From contig JAHDNZ010000009.1 in assembly GCA_018435125.1 (NCBI GenBank), positions 1 to 64,000 on the forward strand: a DNA stretch of 64,000 nt, given 5' to 3'. A program made the translations under genes and the position numbers. The notes under the pieces were generated by a model. It ran no database searches. It saw only the letters and a list, made by a program, of their open reading frames with translations, and was not told where the DNA came from. The stretch is from Bacillota bacterium. Its GTDB lineage: Bacteria > Bacillota > DTU065. Shown one piece after another: positions 32,521-41,633 of this stretch (position 1 is the stretch's first letter; the number at the start of each line of letters is the position of its first letter).

Positions 32521-34329
32521 TTACTTATAGAGTTTATAGATATCATATTCACCAGGGCGAACAGCGCTCGGATAAAAACCTTTTAGTTCGGATTTGAATA
32601 CACGTACAACTTCGTTATCACTCATATAAAGTTGAATCGCATCTTCATAAGCCAATTTCTGAAGTTGGTTGTAAATTTCTTGACGCTCTGCCTCTGAAGT
32701 AGCAGCAATACCTTTTGCGATAAGAGGATCATACTTGGATGCAGCTAATTTCTGCATACTTTCACCACAATAGCCTGCAAATGTTCCTGTGCTATGCATA
32801 TATGGTGTTGCGAAATTGTGAGCATCCGGAAAATCTGGAATCCAACCCATGAAGAAGAAGGTTGTGCGCCCAGAGCGTAGATTATCTAGAAGGGTAGCCC
32901 ATTGAACTGCTCTAACTTCCACCTTAAATTTGGGGTTTAGTTTGGTTATATTGTATTGGAGAATTTCTGCTGCAGTTTGACGCATAGTATTACCGGAGTT
33001 ATAACTGATTGTCATCTTAAAACCTTTTTTCCAAAGCTCTCCATCAAAAGCTTTCTTGAATGCTTCGGTAGCTTTAGCTGCATTGAGTGAATAAGTTTCC
33101 TGTTTTGGATTAGCAAATGGTAGTGCCCCAGGCAAACATCCAGTAGGCTTTGATGCTCTGTCCATCATAACTTCTTTAATGAAAGCGTCCCAATCAAAGC
33201 TGTAGAGGAAGCCCTTGCGGACATTAATATCAGAAAAGAAGTCAGAAGGAATACCATTACCATCTAACTTACCTGAACCAACATCATCGTTGCCTTTAAC
33301 ATCAATATTGAAGTTAAAGAAACCAGCTGTGTTGGTTAGGGTAGGAACATGATCGATGACTGTTATACCAGGGATATTTTGTACTTGATCAAGGTAGTTG
33401 AGTGGAACATAGATAGCATCGGCATCACCTTTTTGAAGCATAACTTTACGAGTACTAAACTCGTCAATATATTGGAGTTCGACAGTTTTAAATGCAGCTG
33501 GCTTTCTCCAATAGTTATCATTGCGTTCCAAAACAACTTTTCTAGCGTTCTTATCCCAAACCTTAAGTTTAAATGGACCAGTTCCATTGGCTCTTTCAAA
33601 TAAGGCCATCTGCTCTTTACTTTGGTTATACCATTTTACCCAAGTATCTGGTTTACCATCCCAGGCCCCATTTTTAATAGCCCAATCTTTACTGTAAATA
33701 ATAGACCAGCTTGAAGAGTGTGCCATGATATTTAGAAATGGAGCGTAGGCCGTTTTAAGTTTAAAGGTAATTTGGTTGGCGTTAGTAATAATAGCTTTAT
33801 CTAGTAGATCATAGACTTGGCGTAATACTTTTGCATCAGCTTTAGTTACATCCTCGCCACCGCCAAGATCTTGCACTAGCTCTTGAATTGTATTTACACC
33901 TAAAATCGGTTCAAGAAGCATCCAGTTTGGACCGCCATCTGGATCCAAAAGCATGTTACGTATTAGGCTGTACTTAACGTCGCTTGCTGTTAGCGCCGTT
34001 CCGTCATGGAATTTAATATCTTTTCTCAAATTAAACTTAACTGTTTTACCATCTTTGGAAATTAAACCGTTTTCAACCGATGGTACTTCGGTTGCTAGCA
34101 TAGGTAACAGTTTAGCTGTGTTAGAACCATCATATTCCAATAGATTATCATAGACCTCAAAAAGAACTTCTCCACTGGCATTGTCATAGGCTAAAGCCGG
34201 ATCTAAAGTATCGGGACCTGCACCGATAGAAACAAAGACAAATGTTTCTTTGTCTGTAGCTGCAAAAGATAGCATAGAAAAACTAAGTAGACAGACCAAG
34301 ACTGCTAAAAACAGCTTATTTAACTTCAT
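32521..34329 (-). CDS. Family 5 extracellular solute-binding protein (peptide type)
   Basis: A 602-residue protein with signal peptide LNKLFLAVLVCLLSFSMLSFA. The core phrases are those of OppA/DppA proteins: TLDPALAYDNASGEVLFEVYDNL, VKFNLRKDIKFHDGTALTASDVKYS (only parts quoted: KFHDGTALTASDVKYS), GTGPFKLKVWD and IPDFPDAHNFATPYM. The signal region contains a cysteine but it is not in lipobox position, so the mature protein appears unlipidated. It lies third in the operon, behind the two ATPases. GAGGAGG precedes the ATG. Peptide uptake would supply the PepV-type dipeptidase and the murein-peptide enzymes at the left end of the window. Confidence 0.9.
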   Translation of the reverse strand: MKLNKLFLAVLVCLLSFSMLSFAATDKETFVFVSIGAGPDTLDPALAYDNASGEVLFEVYDNLLEYDGSNTAKLLPMLATEVPSVENGLISKDGKTVKFNLRKDIKFHDGTALTASDVKYSLIRNMLLDPDGGPNWMLLEPILGVNTIQELVQDLGGGEDVTKADAKVLRQVYDLLDKAIITNANQITFKLKTAYAPFLNIMAHSSSWSIIYSKDWAIKNGAWDGKPDTWVKWYNQSKEQMALFERANGTGPFKLKVWDKNARKVVLERNDNYWRKPAAFKTVELQYIDEFSTRKVMLQKGDADAIYVPLNYLDQVQNIPGITVIDHVPTLTNTAGFFNFNIDVKGNDDVGSGKLDGNGIPSDFFSDINVRKGFLYSFDWDAFIKEVMMDRASKPTGCLPGALPFANPKQETYSLNAAKATEAFKKAFDGELWKKGFKMTISYNSGNTMRQTAAEILQYNITKLNPKFKVEVRAVQWATLLDNLRSGRTTFFFMGWIPDFPDAHNFATPYMHSTGTFAGYCGESMQKLAASKYDPLIAKGIAATSEAERQEIYNQLQKLAYEDAIQLYMSDNEVVRVFKSELKGFYPSAVRPGEYDIYKLYK

Positions 34330-34378
34330 TTTTTTACCTCCTCATGTATGTGAACACGTTTAATGTGTTAACACCTTT

Positions 34379-35413
34379 TTATATAGCTGGGGCAGATGCC
34401 AACAATAGCTCTTGGGCAAAATGACAGGCTACAAGATGGCCTTCACCGCAATCTTCTAGCTGAGGTTCATCTTTGGTACAAATTGCCTCTTTGTATGGAC
34501 ATCGAGTATGGAAATGACACCCTGAAGGGGGATTAGCAGGAGAAGGAACATCACCCTCTAGAATAATTTGTTTTCGCTCGTAATCCACAGCAGGCAAAGG
34601 AAGAGCAGAGAGTAAGGCTTCGGTATAGGGATGTCTGGGACGAATAAACAATTCCGAAGACTTAGCTAACTCAACAATCTTGCCTAAATACATTACAGCA
34701 ATACGATCACTAACATACTGAACAACACTAAGATCATGAGCTATAAAAAGATAAGTTAGCCCAAATGCTTCTTGCAGATCCTTTAGTAGATTAATGACCT
34801 GAGCTTGCACAGACACATCAAGAGCAGATACGGGCTCATCACAAATAACCAAACTAGGATTAAGAGCTAGTGCTCTGGCAATACCAACACGCTGTCTTTG
34901 ACCACCGGAAAATTCATGAGGGTAACGCTTAATATAGGCACTACTTAACCCCACTGCTTCTAGTAGCTCCACGACTCGTGTCTCTCTTTGAGGTTTTTTC
35001 ATCCCACTAGCTTTTAGAGGCTCTTCAATTATGGTACCAATTCTCATGCGCGGATCTAGTGACGAATATGGATCTTGAAAAACTATCTGCATATTGGAAC
35101 GTAGTTTTTTAATAGATTTCTCATTAACAGCAACCATTGTTCCCTCAACGTTAAACTTAATATCTCCGGCTGTTGGTTGAATAAGGTGCAAAATTGATCT
35201 CCCTGTAGTAGATTTTCCACAGCCACTTTCACCAACCAAGCCCAGAGTTTCACCGCGGTTAATATCAAAATTAACATTATCGACTGCTTTAACATCACCA
35301 AGGTGTTTTTTTAGCAGTCCTCCGGTGATGGGGAAGTACTTTTTTAAACCTCTTACCGACAACAAAATATCTTCAGTCTGAGGGTTTGTAATGATATTGT
35401 CTTTTTTATTCAT
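34379..35413 (-). CDS. oppF: Oligopeptide ABC transporter ATPase, OppF type
   Basis: A 344-residue ABC ATPase: Walker [15 protein letters not shown]-loop [16 protein letters not shown], signature [14 protein letters not shown], Walker [13 protein letters not shown], and the C-terminal oligopeptide extension with [13 protein letters not shown] and CHFAQE, whose cysteines may bind an Fe-S cluster. It overlaps the end of oppD by eight bases. The N-terminal [11 protein letters not shown] is typical of OppF/DppF. Confidence 0.95.
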   Translation of the reverse strand: MNKKDNIITNPQTEDILLSVRGLKKYFPITGGLLKKHLGDVKAVDNVNFDINRGETLGLVGESGCGKSTTGRSILHLIQPTAGDIKFNVEGTMVAVNEKSIKKLRSNMQIVFQDPYSSLDPRMRIGTIIEEPLKASGMKKPQRETRVVELLEAVGLSSAYIKRYPHEFSGGQRQRVGIARALALNPSLVICDEPVSALDVSVQAQVINLLKDLQEAFGLTYLFIAHDLSVVQYVSDRIAVMYLGKIVELAKSSELFIRPRHPYTEALLSALPLPAVDYERKQIILEGDVPSPANPPSGCHFHTRCPYKEAICTKDEPQLEDCGEGHLVACHFAQELLLASAPAI

Positions 35414-36416
35414 GGAGCCAACACCTGACCTTACGTCCTGGTTCTACTTCAATTAGAGGTGGTTCTTCCTGACATTTATCGCTAGCATGCGGGCAACGCA
35501 ATGCAAAGCGACACCCCACAATCACCTCATTTGGATCCGGGATATTCCCGCTGATTGGGACTAATCTATCCTTTTTTTTCTCTTTGGGATTTAGGCGTGG
35601 AATAGAATTTAAAAGTCCCAATGTATATGGATGCAATGGTTTGGCAAAAATTTCTCTAACAGGAGCCTCTTCCACAACTCGGCCTAGATACATTACTATC
35701 ACCCTATGACACATAAGACCCACAACACCCATATTGTGAGTGATCATCATAATTGACATGTCATGCTCTTTTTGTAAACGTTTCATCAAATCGAGTATCT
35801 GAGCTTGGATAGTTACATCGAGAGCTGTAGTAGGCTCATCAGCAATTAAAAAGCGTGGATTGCACGATAAAGCCATAGCAATCATCACTCTTTGCCTCAT
35901 TCCACCACTCATTTGATGGGGGAAGTTGTTTACTCTCTGCTCAGGATCAGGAATACCAACATGTTTTAAAAGCTCAATCGCTCTTGTCCAGGCTTCTTTT
36001 TTAGTTGTTTTTTCGTGCAGCAATATTGACTCAATAATCTGCTCTCCAACTGTATAAACCGGGTTTAAAGAAGTCATTGGTTCTTGAAAGATCATAGCTA
36101 TTTCTTTTCCCCTGATTGAACGCATTTCAATTCCTTTGGGATTTAACCTAGCAATATCAACCTCTTCGTTACCATTTCGAGGCTGATATTTAATTGAACC
36201 GCTTTCAATCTTGGCAAATTTTTCTGGTAAAAGCTGCATAATAGAAAGAGCAGTAATACTTTTGCCACAGCCACTTTCACCAACAATCCCCAGTACCTCT
36301 CTCTCATTGACTGTAAACGATACTCCATCTACAGCCTTAACAGTTCCCCTTTCAGTTGTAATATAGGTCTTCAGATTATCTACTTCTAAGACTTTACTTT
36401 GTAAATAATTAGTCAC
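35406..36416 (-). CDS. oppD: Oligopeptide ABC transporter ATPase, OppD type
   Basis: A 336-residue ABC ATPase: Walker [15 protein letters not shown]-loop [12 protein letters not shown], signature [15 protein letters not shown], Walker [13 protein letters not shown] and the C-terminal oligopeptide domain ([15 protein letters not shown]). First gene of the operon D-F-SBP-B-C. The start is GTG 36416; its AAAGGAGG site is 36 bases away at 36453-36460, too far in linear distance, but a 7-bp hairpin (36425-36449) folds out most of the gap. See the leader entry. Confidence 0.93.
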   Translation of the reverse strand: MTNYLQSKVLEVDNLKTYITTERGTVKAVDGVSFTVNEREVLGIVGESGCGKSITALSIMQLLPEKFAKIESGSIKYQPRNGNEEVDIARLNPKGIEMRSIRGKEIAMIFQEPMTSLNPVYTVGEQIIESILLHEKTTKKEAWTRAIELLKHVGIPDPEQRVNNFPHQMSGGMRQRVMIAMALSCNPRFLIADEPTTALDVTIQAQILDLMKRLQKEHDMSIMMITHNMGVVGLMCHRVIVMYLGRVVEEAPVREIFAKPLHPYTLGLLNSIPRLNPKEKKKDRLVPISGNIPDPNEVIVGCRFALRCPHASDKCQEEPPLIEVEPGRKVRCWLHE

Positions 36417-36460
36417 ATATAACAGCTCATAGTAAGATCTCTTATGAGCCTACCTCCTTT
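36414..36460 (-). promoter_or_regulatory. oppD translation start with hairpin between SD and GTG
   Basis: AAAGGAGG at 36460-36453, then three bases, then a hairpin GCTCATA/TATGAGC (36449-36425, loop of 11), then eight bases to GTG 36416. Folding gives an effective spacing of about 11 bases. Confidence 0.5.
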
Positions 36461-36866
36461 ATATCTTCTCTCCCACTTGGTATGATTTAAGTATATTCTA
36501 CTAAACAAATACAGTTATAATATGTTGAATTGTAAAAACAGCTTTTCGACTTTTCACTACTCAATAAAAAGTTCGAATGCTAACTGTTATTCTGCTGCTA
36601 TTCGCATTTTCCTGCTTTAAAATTACGTTTTCGCATTGAATATTGTATACATATTTTGGTATTCTTTCGTTTTCTCGTCATTCGTAACATTTTACGCATT
36701 TCCTGCATTATAAGGCTATGTAGCACCCGTTTTTATTACTGGAATTACGTTTTCCGCTTTTCCCATTAGGATTGTACTGTTTTCTATTTTTTAATTTAAT
36801 TATTTGTTCTCCATTACTATATATTATTTTCAATATTCTTATTTACTATTCCTAGCCAATTATCGT
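36461..36866. other. A+T-rich regulatory gap upstream of the opp operon
   Basis: No gene seen. Two short motifs occur twice: GCATTT(T)CCTGC at 36604 and 36696, and AATTACGTTTTC(C)GC at 36621 and 36743. They may be binding sites in the opp promoter region. Confidence 0.35.
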
Positions 36867-36900
36867 AAAGAAGCTGGAGCTTTTCAGCTCCAGCTTCTTT
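36867..36900 (-). terminator. Terminator of the hydrogenase operon
   Basis: A perfect 14-bp stem (36867-36880 with 36887-36900, loop TTTTCA) eight bases after the hydA stop. Confidence 0.85.
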
Positions 36901-36907
36901 TTGTTAC

Positions 36908-38656
36908 CTATGATTTCTTATATATTGTTTCTAATTCTTTCGGATAATGTGGCACATAGGTTGTATGCAGTAACTGATGTGCTTTTTCGCTTAAGGGCTT
37001 TTCCAAGAAGGACTTGTACAGCTCTTTTACCTCCGGGTTTTGATGTGAGGCTCGCTTGCTTTTTACGACATCTATCATGTAGAGAGCCTGTGCTCTAGCC
37101 CTTACATTTTCTCTTTTGGCTGCTGGTTGGCCTCCTCCACCTACACAACCACCCGGGCAAGACATGACTTCAATAAAATCATATTTTAATAAACCATCTC
37201 TTAACCCATTTAACACTGTTCTGGCATTTTTGAGACCATGCACAACTGCACATTTCAAAGTGAGATCACCTATAGCTACCTCTGCTTCTTTGATCCCTTT
37301 ATAACCGCGTAAAACCTGAAAATCTAACTTCTCTGGTTCCTTACCGGTTATTAAATAACTAGCAGTTCTTAGAGCAGCTTCACTCACACCACCAGTTGTT
37401 CCGAAGATTACTGCTGCGCCTGTCGACTCTCCTAAAGGATGATCAAATTCTCCATCAGCTAATTTTAACACTTCAACACCAGCTGTAGAAAACATGCGCA
37501 ATAGCTCTCTGGTAGTTAAAACAGCATCCACATCATGATACCCGTCTCTTCCCATCTCTTCGCGAGTAGCTTCAAACTTTTTAGCTGTACAGGGCATTAT
37601 TGAAACAACAAATATATCTCCCGCAGACCAATTCTGTTTTTGTGCATAATAGGTTTTAGCTAAAGCCCCAAACATCTGTTGGGGTGATTTACAAGAAGAG
37701 AGGTTTTCTAGCATATCAGGGTAATTGCGTTCGATAAATTTGATCCAAGCGGGTGAGCATGAAGTCATAAGTGGTAATGGACCGCCATTTTTTATTCTTT
37801 CAACTAACTCGCTTGCTTCCTCCATAATCGTGACATCAGCAGCAAAATTAGTATCAAAAACTCTATCAAAACCCAAACGTCTAAGTCCTGCAATAAGTTT
37901 GCCAGTTATATCCGTACCGGGTTCCATACCTAATTCTTCTGCTATACTAACTCTAACTGCAGGTGCGATCTGTACAATAACTTTTTTATGCGGATCCAAA
38001 ATAGCCGTCCAGACATTTCCTAAAGCACTCTTTTCACGTAAAGCTCCAGTTGGACACGCCAGCACACATTGACCGCAAAATACACAGTCTGAATCTGCAA
38101 TGTCTTCATTAAATGGAGGCAATACCATATTGTCAAAACCACGCCCGATAAAATCTATCGCTCCAACACCCTGAATTTCGTCACATACTCGCACACATCT
38201 GCCACAAAGTATACACTTATTAGGATCGCGTTCAATAGCTGCACTGGAGGAATCTATGGCATAGGTTCTTTTGTGCCCTGAATAACGTCGTTCACGAATA
38301 CCAAATTCCTGAGCCAGCTTTTGTAACTCGCAGTCTCCATTTCTTAGACAATATAGACATTCATCAGGATGATTAGCCAATAAAAGCTCAATAATTGTCT
38401 TACGAGCTCTTCTAATCCTAGGTGAATGAGTTTTTACAACCATACCCTCAGCAACTGGATAAGCACATGAAGGTACAAGGTTACGGATTCCTTCTACTTC
38501 AACAACACAAATACGGCAAGCTCCAGAAGGCACAAGCTCTTCCATATGACACAAAGTAGGTATTTTGATGCCATGGGATCTTGCTGCCTCTAAAATAGTT
38601 TGATCAGACTCTGCTTCAACTGGAACCCCGTTAAAATATACTGTTACTTTAGACAC
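36908..38656 (-). CDS. hydA: [FeFe] hydrogenase catalytic subunit (NAD-linked, HydA type)
   Basis: A 582-residue subunit. Cofactor sites in order: an N-terminal [2Fe-2S] site (C36, C47, C50, C64), the His-Cys [4Fe-4S] site (H96, C100, C103, C109), two [4Fe-4S] clusters (C148, C151, C154, C158 and C191, C194, C197, C201) and the H-cluster motifs TSCSPAW (C300), IMPCTAKKFE (C356) and SCPGGCVGGGGQP near residue 500. The size and the NuoE/NuoF partners upstream place it with trimeric electron-bifurcating or NADH-dependent hydrogenases; which of these applies cannot be decided from sequence alone. GTG 38656 follows AGGAGGG. Cytoplasmic; produces H2 to reoxidise NADH and ferredoxin during fermentation. 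Confidence 0.96.
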   Translation of the reverse strand: MSKVTVYFNGVPVEAESDQTILEAARSHGIKIPTLCHMEELVPSGACRICVVEVEGIRNLVPSCAYPVAEGMVVKTHSPRIRRARKTIIELLLANHPDECLYCLRNGDCELQKLAQEFGIRERRYSGHKRTYAIDSSSAAIERDPNKCILCGRCVRVCDEIQGVGAIDFIGRGFDNMVLPPFNEDIADSDCVFCGQCVLACPTGALREKSALGNVWTAILDPHKKVIVQIAPAVRVSIAEELGMEPGTDITGKLIAGLRRLGFDRVFDTNFAADVTIMEEASELVERIKNGGPLPLMTSCSPAWIKFIERNYPDMLENLSSCKSPQQMFGALAKTYYAQKQNWSAGDIFVVSIMPCTAKKFEATREEMGRDGYHDVDAVLTTRELLRMFSTAGVEVLKLADGEFDHPLGESTGAAVIFGTTGGVSEAALRTASYLITGKEPEKLDFQVLRGYKGIKEAEVAIGDLTLKCAVVHGLKNARTVLNGLRDGLLKYDFIEVMSCPGGCVGGGGQPAAKRENVRARAQALYMIDVVKSKRASHQNPEVKELYKSFLEKPLSEKAHQLLHTTYVPHYPKELETIYKKS

Positions 38657-38667
38657 CGACAGCCCTC

Positions 38668-40671
38668 CTAGTTTACAGTAATGGCATCAAATGGACAAAA
38701 TTCGACACAGGCACCGCAACGGAGACATTTATCAGCCACAATATAATGGCTATGCTTGCGTTCACCAACAATAGCTCCATTGGGACATTTTTTGGCGCAA
38801 ATACCGCAACCACGACAACGATTAGGATCAATCTTATATACTAGTAGCCCTCTACATTGTTTGGCTGGACAATGCTGTTCAAAGACATGCGCTTGATACT
38901 CTTCTTTAAAGTATTTCAATGTAGATAATACAGGATTAGGAGCAGTCTGACCTAAACCGCAAGCAGCCGTATCTTTTATTACATAAGCCAGTCTTTCTAA
39001 CTGAGCCAAAGTTTGATAGCGTTTAAGCAAGCTTGCTTCAGTATTTTCCCTGTCACTATTTACAATAGTTTCAAGAATCTCTAATAACCTTGCTGTGCCT
39101 TCTCTGCAGGGAATACATTTGCCACAGGATTCATTTTTGGTGAAGTTTAGAAAGAACTTGGCTACATCAACCATACAGGTTTCCTCATCCATAACTACCA
39201 AACCGCCAGAACCCATCATTGCACCTGCTTTTTGCAGTGAATCATAGTCTATGGCCGTATCAAGTAGTTCAGCTGGAAGACATCCCCCTGAAGGTCCTCC
39301 TATCTGTGCAGCCTTAAACTTTTTATTGTCTTGTAACCCTCCACCTAATTCAAAAATTATCTCTCTTAAGCTAATTCCCATAGGTACTTCAATAAGGCCT
39401 GAGTTTTTGGTTTTACCGGTTATAGCAAAGACCTTTGTACCTGTGCTTCTGGGAGTTCCTATGGCCTTAAACCAACCTGCGCCTTTACCTATAATAACAG
39501 GAACATTAGCTAAGGTTTCAACATTATTAATATTAGTTGGGTAACCCCATAAACCGGAGTTTGCAGGATAGGGAGGACGTGGACGAGGAGTACCTCGTTT
39601 GCCTTCAATAGAAGCTATAAGTGCAGTTTCCTCACCGCAAACAAAAGCTCCCGCCCCCATTTTTAATTTCAAGTAAAAATTGAAACCGCTGCCTAAAATG
39701 TTGTCGCCCAAAAGACCGTTGGCCTCAAGATCAGCAATAGCCTTTTTTAAGCGATTTATAGCCAGAGGATATTCAGCTCTAACATAGATATAACCCTCAT
39801 TCGCACCGATTGCATAGGCAGCAATAATCATACCTTCAATTACACTATGTGGATCTCCCTCAAGAACACTACGATCCATAAATGCACCCGGATCACCTTC
39901 GTCAGCATTACAAATAATAAACTTTCTATCACCTTGAGCTTTTCTCGTGAAAAACCATTTCCTACCGGTAGGAAAGCCTCCGCCGCCTCTTCCCCTTAGA
40001 CCCGATTCTATTATTGTATTGATTACTTCTTCCGGTTTTAGTTTAAATAAAGCCGTACTTAAGGCATTATAGCCACCACGCATCACATATTCTTCTAACG
40101 ATTCCGGATCGATTATGCCACAATTGCGAAGAACAACTCGTTTTTGTTTGCGCATTATAGGATGTTCTTCAATCGGTTTGACTTGTCCATTTAGTTTAGC
40201 AGAATTTTCTTCGTTCATTGCTATTGAACCTAATACATAACCATTGGGAAGAGCATCATGTTCAACAAAGATATCCAGGATCTCGTTGGCCTTCTCTATA
40301 GTTACCTGAGAAAATGAAATTCTCGGAGAACCAGGTTTTTTAACATCGACCATAATCTCCTGGGTACAAAGCCCAAAACAACCAACTTTTTTAACAACTG
40401 CAGGTATCTCTCTCTTTTCCAGTTGCTTGGACATATAGTTATAAATTTTTTCTGCGCCTGCGGCCATACCGCAAGTCCCCATACCCACATAAACATATGT
40501 GTATTTGGGATCTTCGCCATTTAAAAAGTTAAGTCTATTTTGCTTTTTTTCATGACAGCTTTGGCTATCGTGGCATAAAGGTCCCCTAAGAGCACATTCA
40601 ATTAGATCTTTACAAGGATTGTCTTGAGTGTGCGTGCATTTCTCACAACAAGGGCTAAAAAGAGTAAACAC
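38668..40671 (-). CDS. hydB: NuoF-like flavoprotein subunit of [FeFe] hydrogenase (HydB type)
   Basis: A 667-residue subunit: a thioredoxin-like [2Fe-2S] domain (VGMGTCGMAAGA, GCFGLCTQE), the FMN/NADH domain (GLRGRGGGGFPTGRKW, CNADEGDPGAFMDR, GAGAFVCGEETAL), the NuoF [4Fe-4S] motif ESCGKCIPCREG and two C-terminal ferredoxin clusters (CRGCGICAKKCPNGAI and CLRCGACVEFCPFDAI). It oxidises NADH and passes electrons to HydA. An N-terminal extension of about 45 residues (CCEKCTHTQDNPCKD and further cysteines to CHDSQSCHE) holds seven cysteines. Start is GTG 40671 with AAGGAG ten bases upstream; the gene follows hydC closely. Confidence 0.95.
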   Translation of the reverse strand: MFTLFSPCCEKCTHTQDNPCKDLIECALRGPLCHDSQSCHEKKQNRLNFLNGEDPKYTYVYVGMGTCGMAAGAEKIYNYMSKQLEKREIPAVVKKVGCFGLCTQEIMVDVKKPGSPRISFSQVTIEKANEILDIFVEHDALPNGYVLGSIAMNEENSAKLNGQVKPIEEHPIMRKQKRVVLRNCGIIDPESLEEYVMRGGYNALSTALFKLKPEEVINTIIESGLRGRGGGGFPTGRKWFFTRKAQGDRKFIICNADEGDPGAFMDRSVLEGDPHSVIEGMIIAAYAIGANEGYIYVRAEYPLAINRLKKAIADLEANGLLGDNILGSGFNFYLKLKMGAGAFVCGEETALIASIEGKRGTPRPRPPYPANSGLWGYPTNINNVETLANVPVIIGKGAGWFKAIGTPRSTGTKVFAITGKTKNSGLIEVPMGISLREIIFELGGGLQDNKKFKAAQIGGPSGGCLPAELLDTAIDYDSLQKAGAMMGSGGLVVMDEETCMVDVAKFFLNFTKNESCGKCIPCREGTARLLEILETIVNSDRENTEASLLKRYQTLAQLERLAYVIKDTAACGLGQTAPNPVLSTLKYFKEEYQAHVFEQHCPAKQCRGLLVYKIDPNRCRGCGICAKKCPNGAIVGERKHSHYIVADKCLRCGACVEFCPFDAITVN

Positions 40672-40678
40672 TGTTTCT

Positions 40679-41182
40679 TCACTCCTTCATTTCATAATCT
40701 CTCAGGAGTTTAACAACTTCTTTTGGTTGTAAACGACCATGAAAATCACCATCTATAGTTACAACCGGAGCCATGCTGCAAGCGCCTAAACAGGCCACTG
40801 TACTTAGTGTAAATAAACCACTTTGAGTTGTTTCTCCAGCCTTAATACCCAGCTCCGATTCCAATGCTTGCAAGATTAAGCCTCCACCTCTTACATGGCA
40901 AGCTGTTCCCGCGCATACCTGAATCAGGTATTTCCCCACCGGCTTTAATCTGAATTGGTTATAAAAGGTAGCTACTCCATAAATTTTACCTATGGGTATG
41001 TGCAAATACTCGCTGGTTAGATAGAGTATAGGTTTTGGTAGATATCCATAAATTCCTTGAGTCTCTTGGAGAATGGGAATTAATGCATTCTCTTCTCCTT
41101 TTGAGTAAGAACGAAAAAGTTTTTGGATCTTTTCATCCTGACCTGCGAGAAGATCTTTGGAACAACAACAGATTTTACTCAC
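40679..41182 (-). CDS. hydC: NuoE-like [2Fe-2S] subunit of [FeFe] hydrogenase (HydC type)
   Basis: A 167-residue thioredoxin-like ferredoxin. The [2Fe-2S] ligands are C90 and C95 (VCAGTACHVRG) and C131 and C135 (ACLGACSMAP); the NuoE helical part YGYLPKPILYLTSEYLHIP precedes them. Three consecutive cysteines near the N-terminus (KICCCSKD) are unusual. GTG 41182 has GGGGAGG five bases upstream. It is the first gene of hydC-hydB-hydA, and a candidate Rex operator lies 110 bases upstream. Confidence 0.93.
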   Translation of the reverse strand: MSKICCCSKDLLAGQDEKIQKLFRSYSKGEENALIPILQETQGIYGYLPKPILYLTSEYLHIPIGKIYGVATFYNQFRLKPVGKYLIQVCAGTACHVRGGGLILQALESELGIKAGETTQSGLFTLSTVACLGACSMAPVVTIDGDFHGRLQPKEVVKLLRDYEMKE

Positions 41183-41292
41183 TTGTACCTCCCCCTAGTT
41201 CATTTTGGCTTGAAAAGTTCTAATGATCTTTAACATCTTTTATCACTAACCAATAATCTGTTGAATCACCCCATTTATATTTTTTTTAGATT

Positions 41293-41310
41293 TTGTTACA
41301 TATCTAACAA
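41293..41310 (-). promoter_or_regulatory. Candidate Rex operator of the hydrogenase operon
   Basis: TTGTTACATATCTAACAA differs from the known Rex consensus TTGTTAANNNNTTAACAA at only two positions and is symmetrical. A weaker TTGTT-N6-AACAA lies at 41335-41350. Rex is the NADH/NAD+ sensing repressor of fermentation genes. The remaining gap 41183-41600 shows no gene. Confidence 0.6.
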
Positions 41311-41600
41311 CTAGCTCTGCAAAAACTCCTTTGATTGTTACTTAGAACAATTTTCGGTTCTCTTTTAGCTAACTATCAAATGGCATCTATATAGTTGGAC
41401 TTTTTTAAGCCCCTATCGTTAGATCTTAAACCATTACTAAACTAAATTCAATCTTTTTATCAGAACTGTTTGTCATTTCTTTAACAATTAGATTGATATC
41501 TTTTCCACTACTAAAAAACCAAATTTTAAATAATCTGTTTTTGCCTGGAAGTAATCTTGGTTTATTACTAGATTTTAATCCTTCAAACTTTGATAAAAAA

Positions 41601-41620
41601 TGCCCGGTATCAACCGGGCA
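41601..41620 (-). terminator. Terminator of argS
   Basis: A perfect 8-bp stem TGCCCGGT/ACCGGGCA with loop ATCA, followed on the minus strand by six T, 14 bases after the argS stop. Confidence 0.92.
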
Positions 41621-41633
41621 AAATTAGTTTTAA

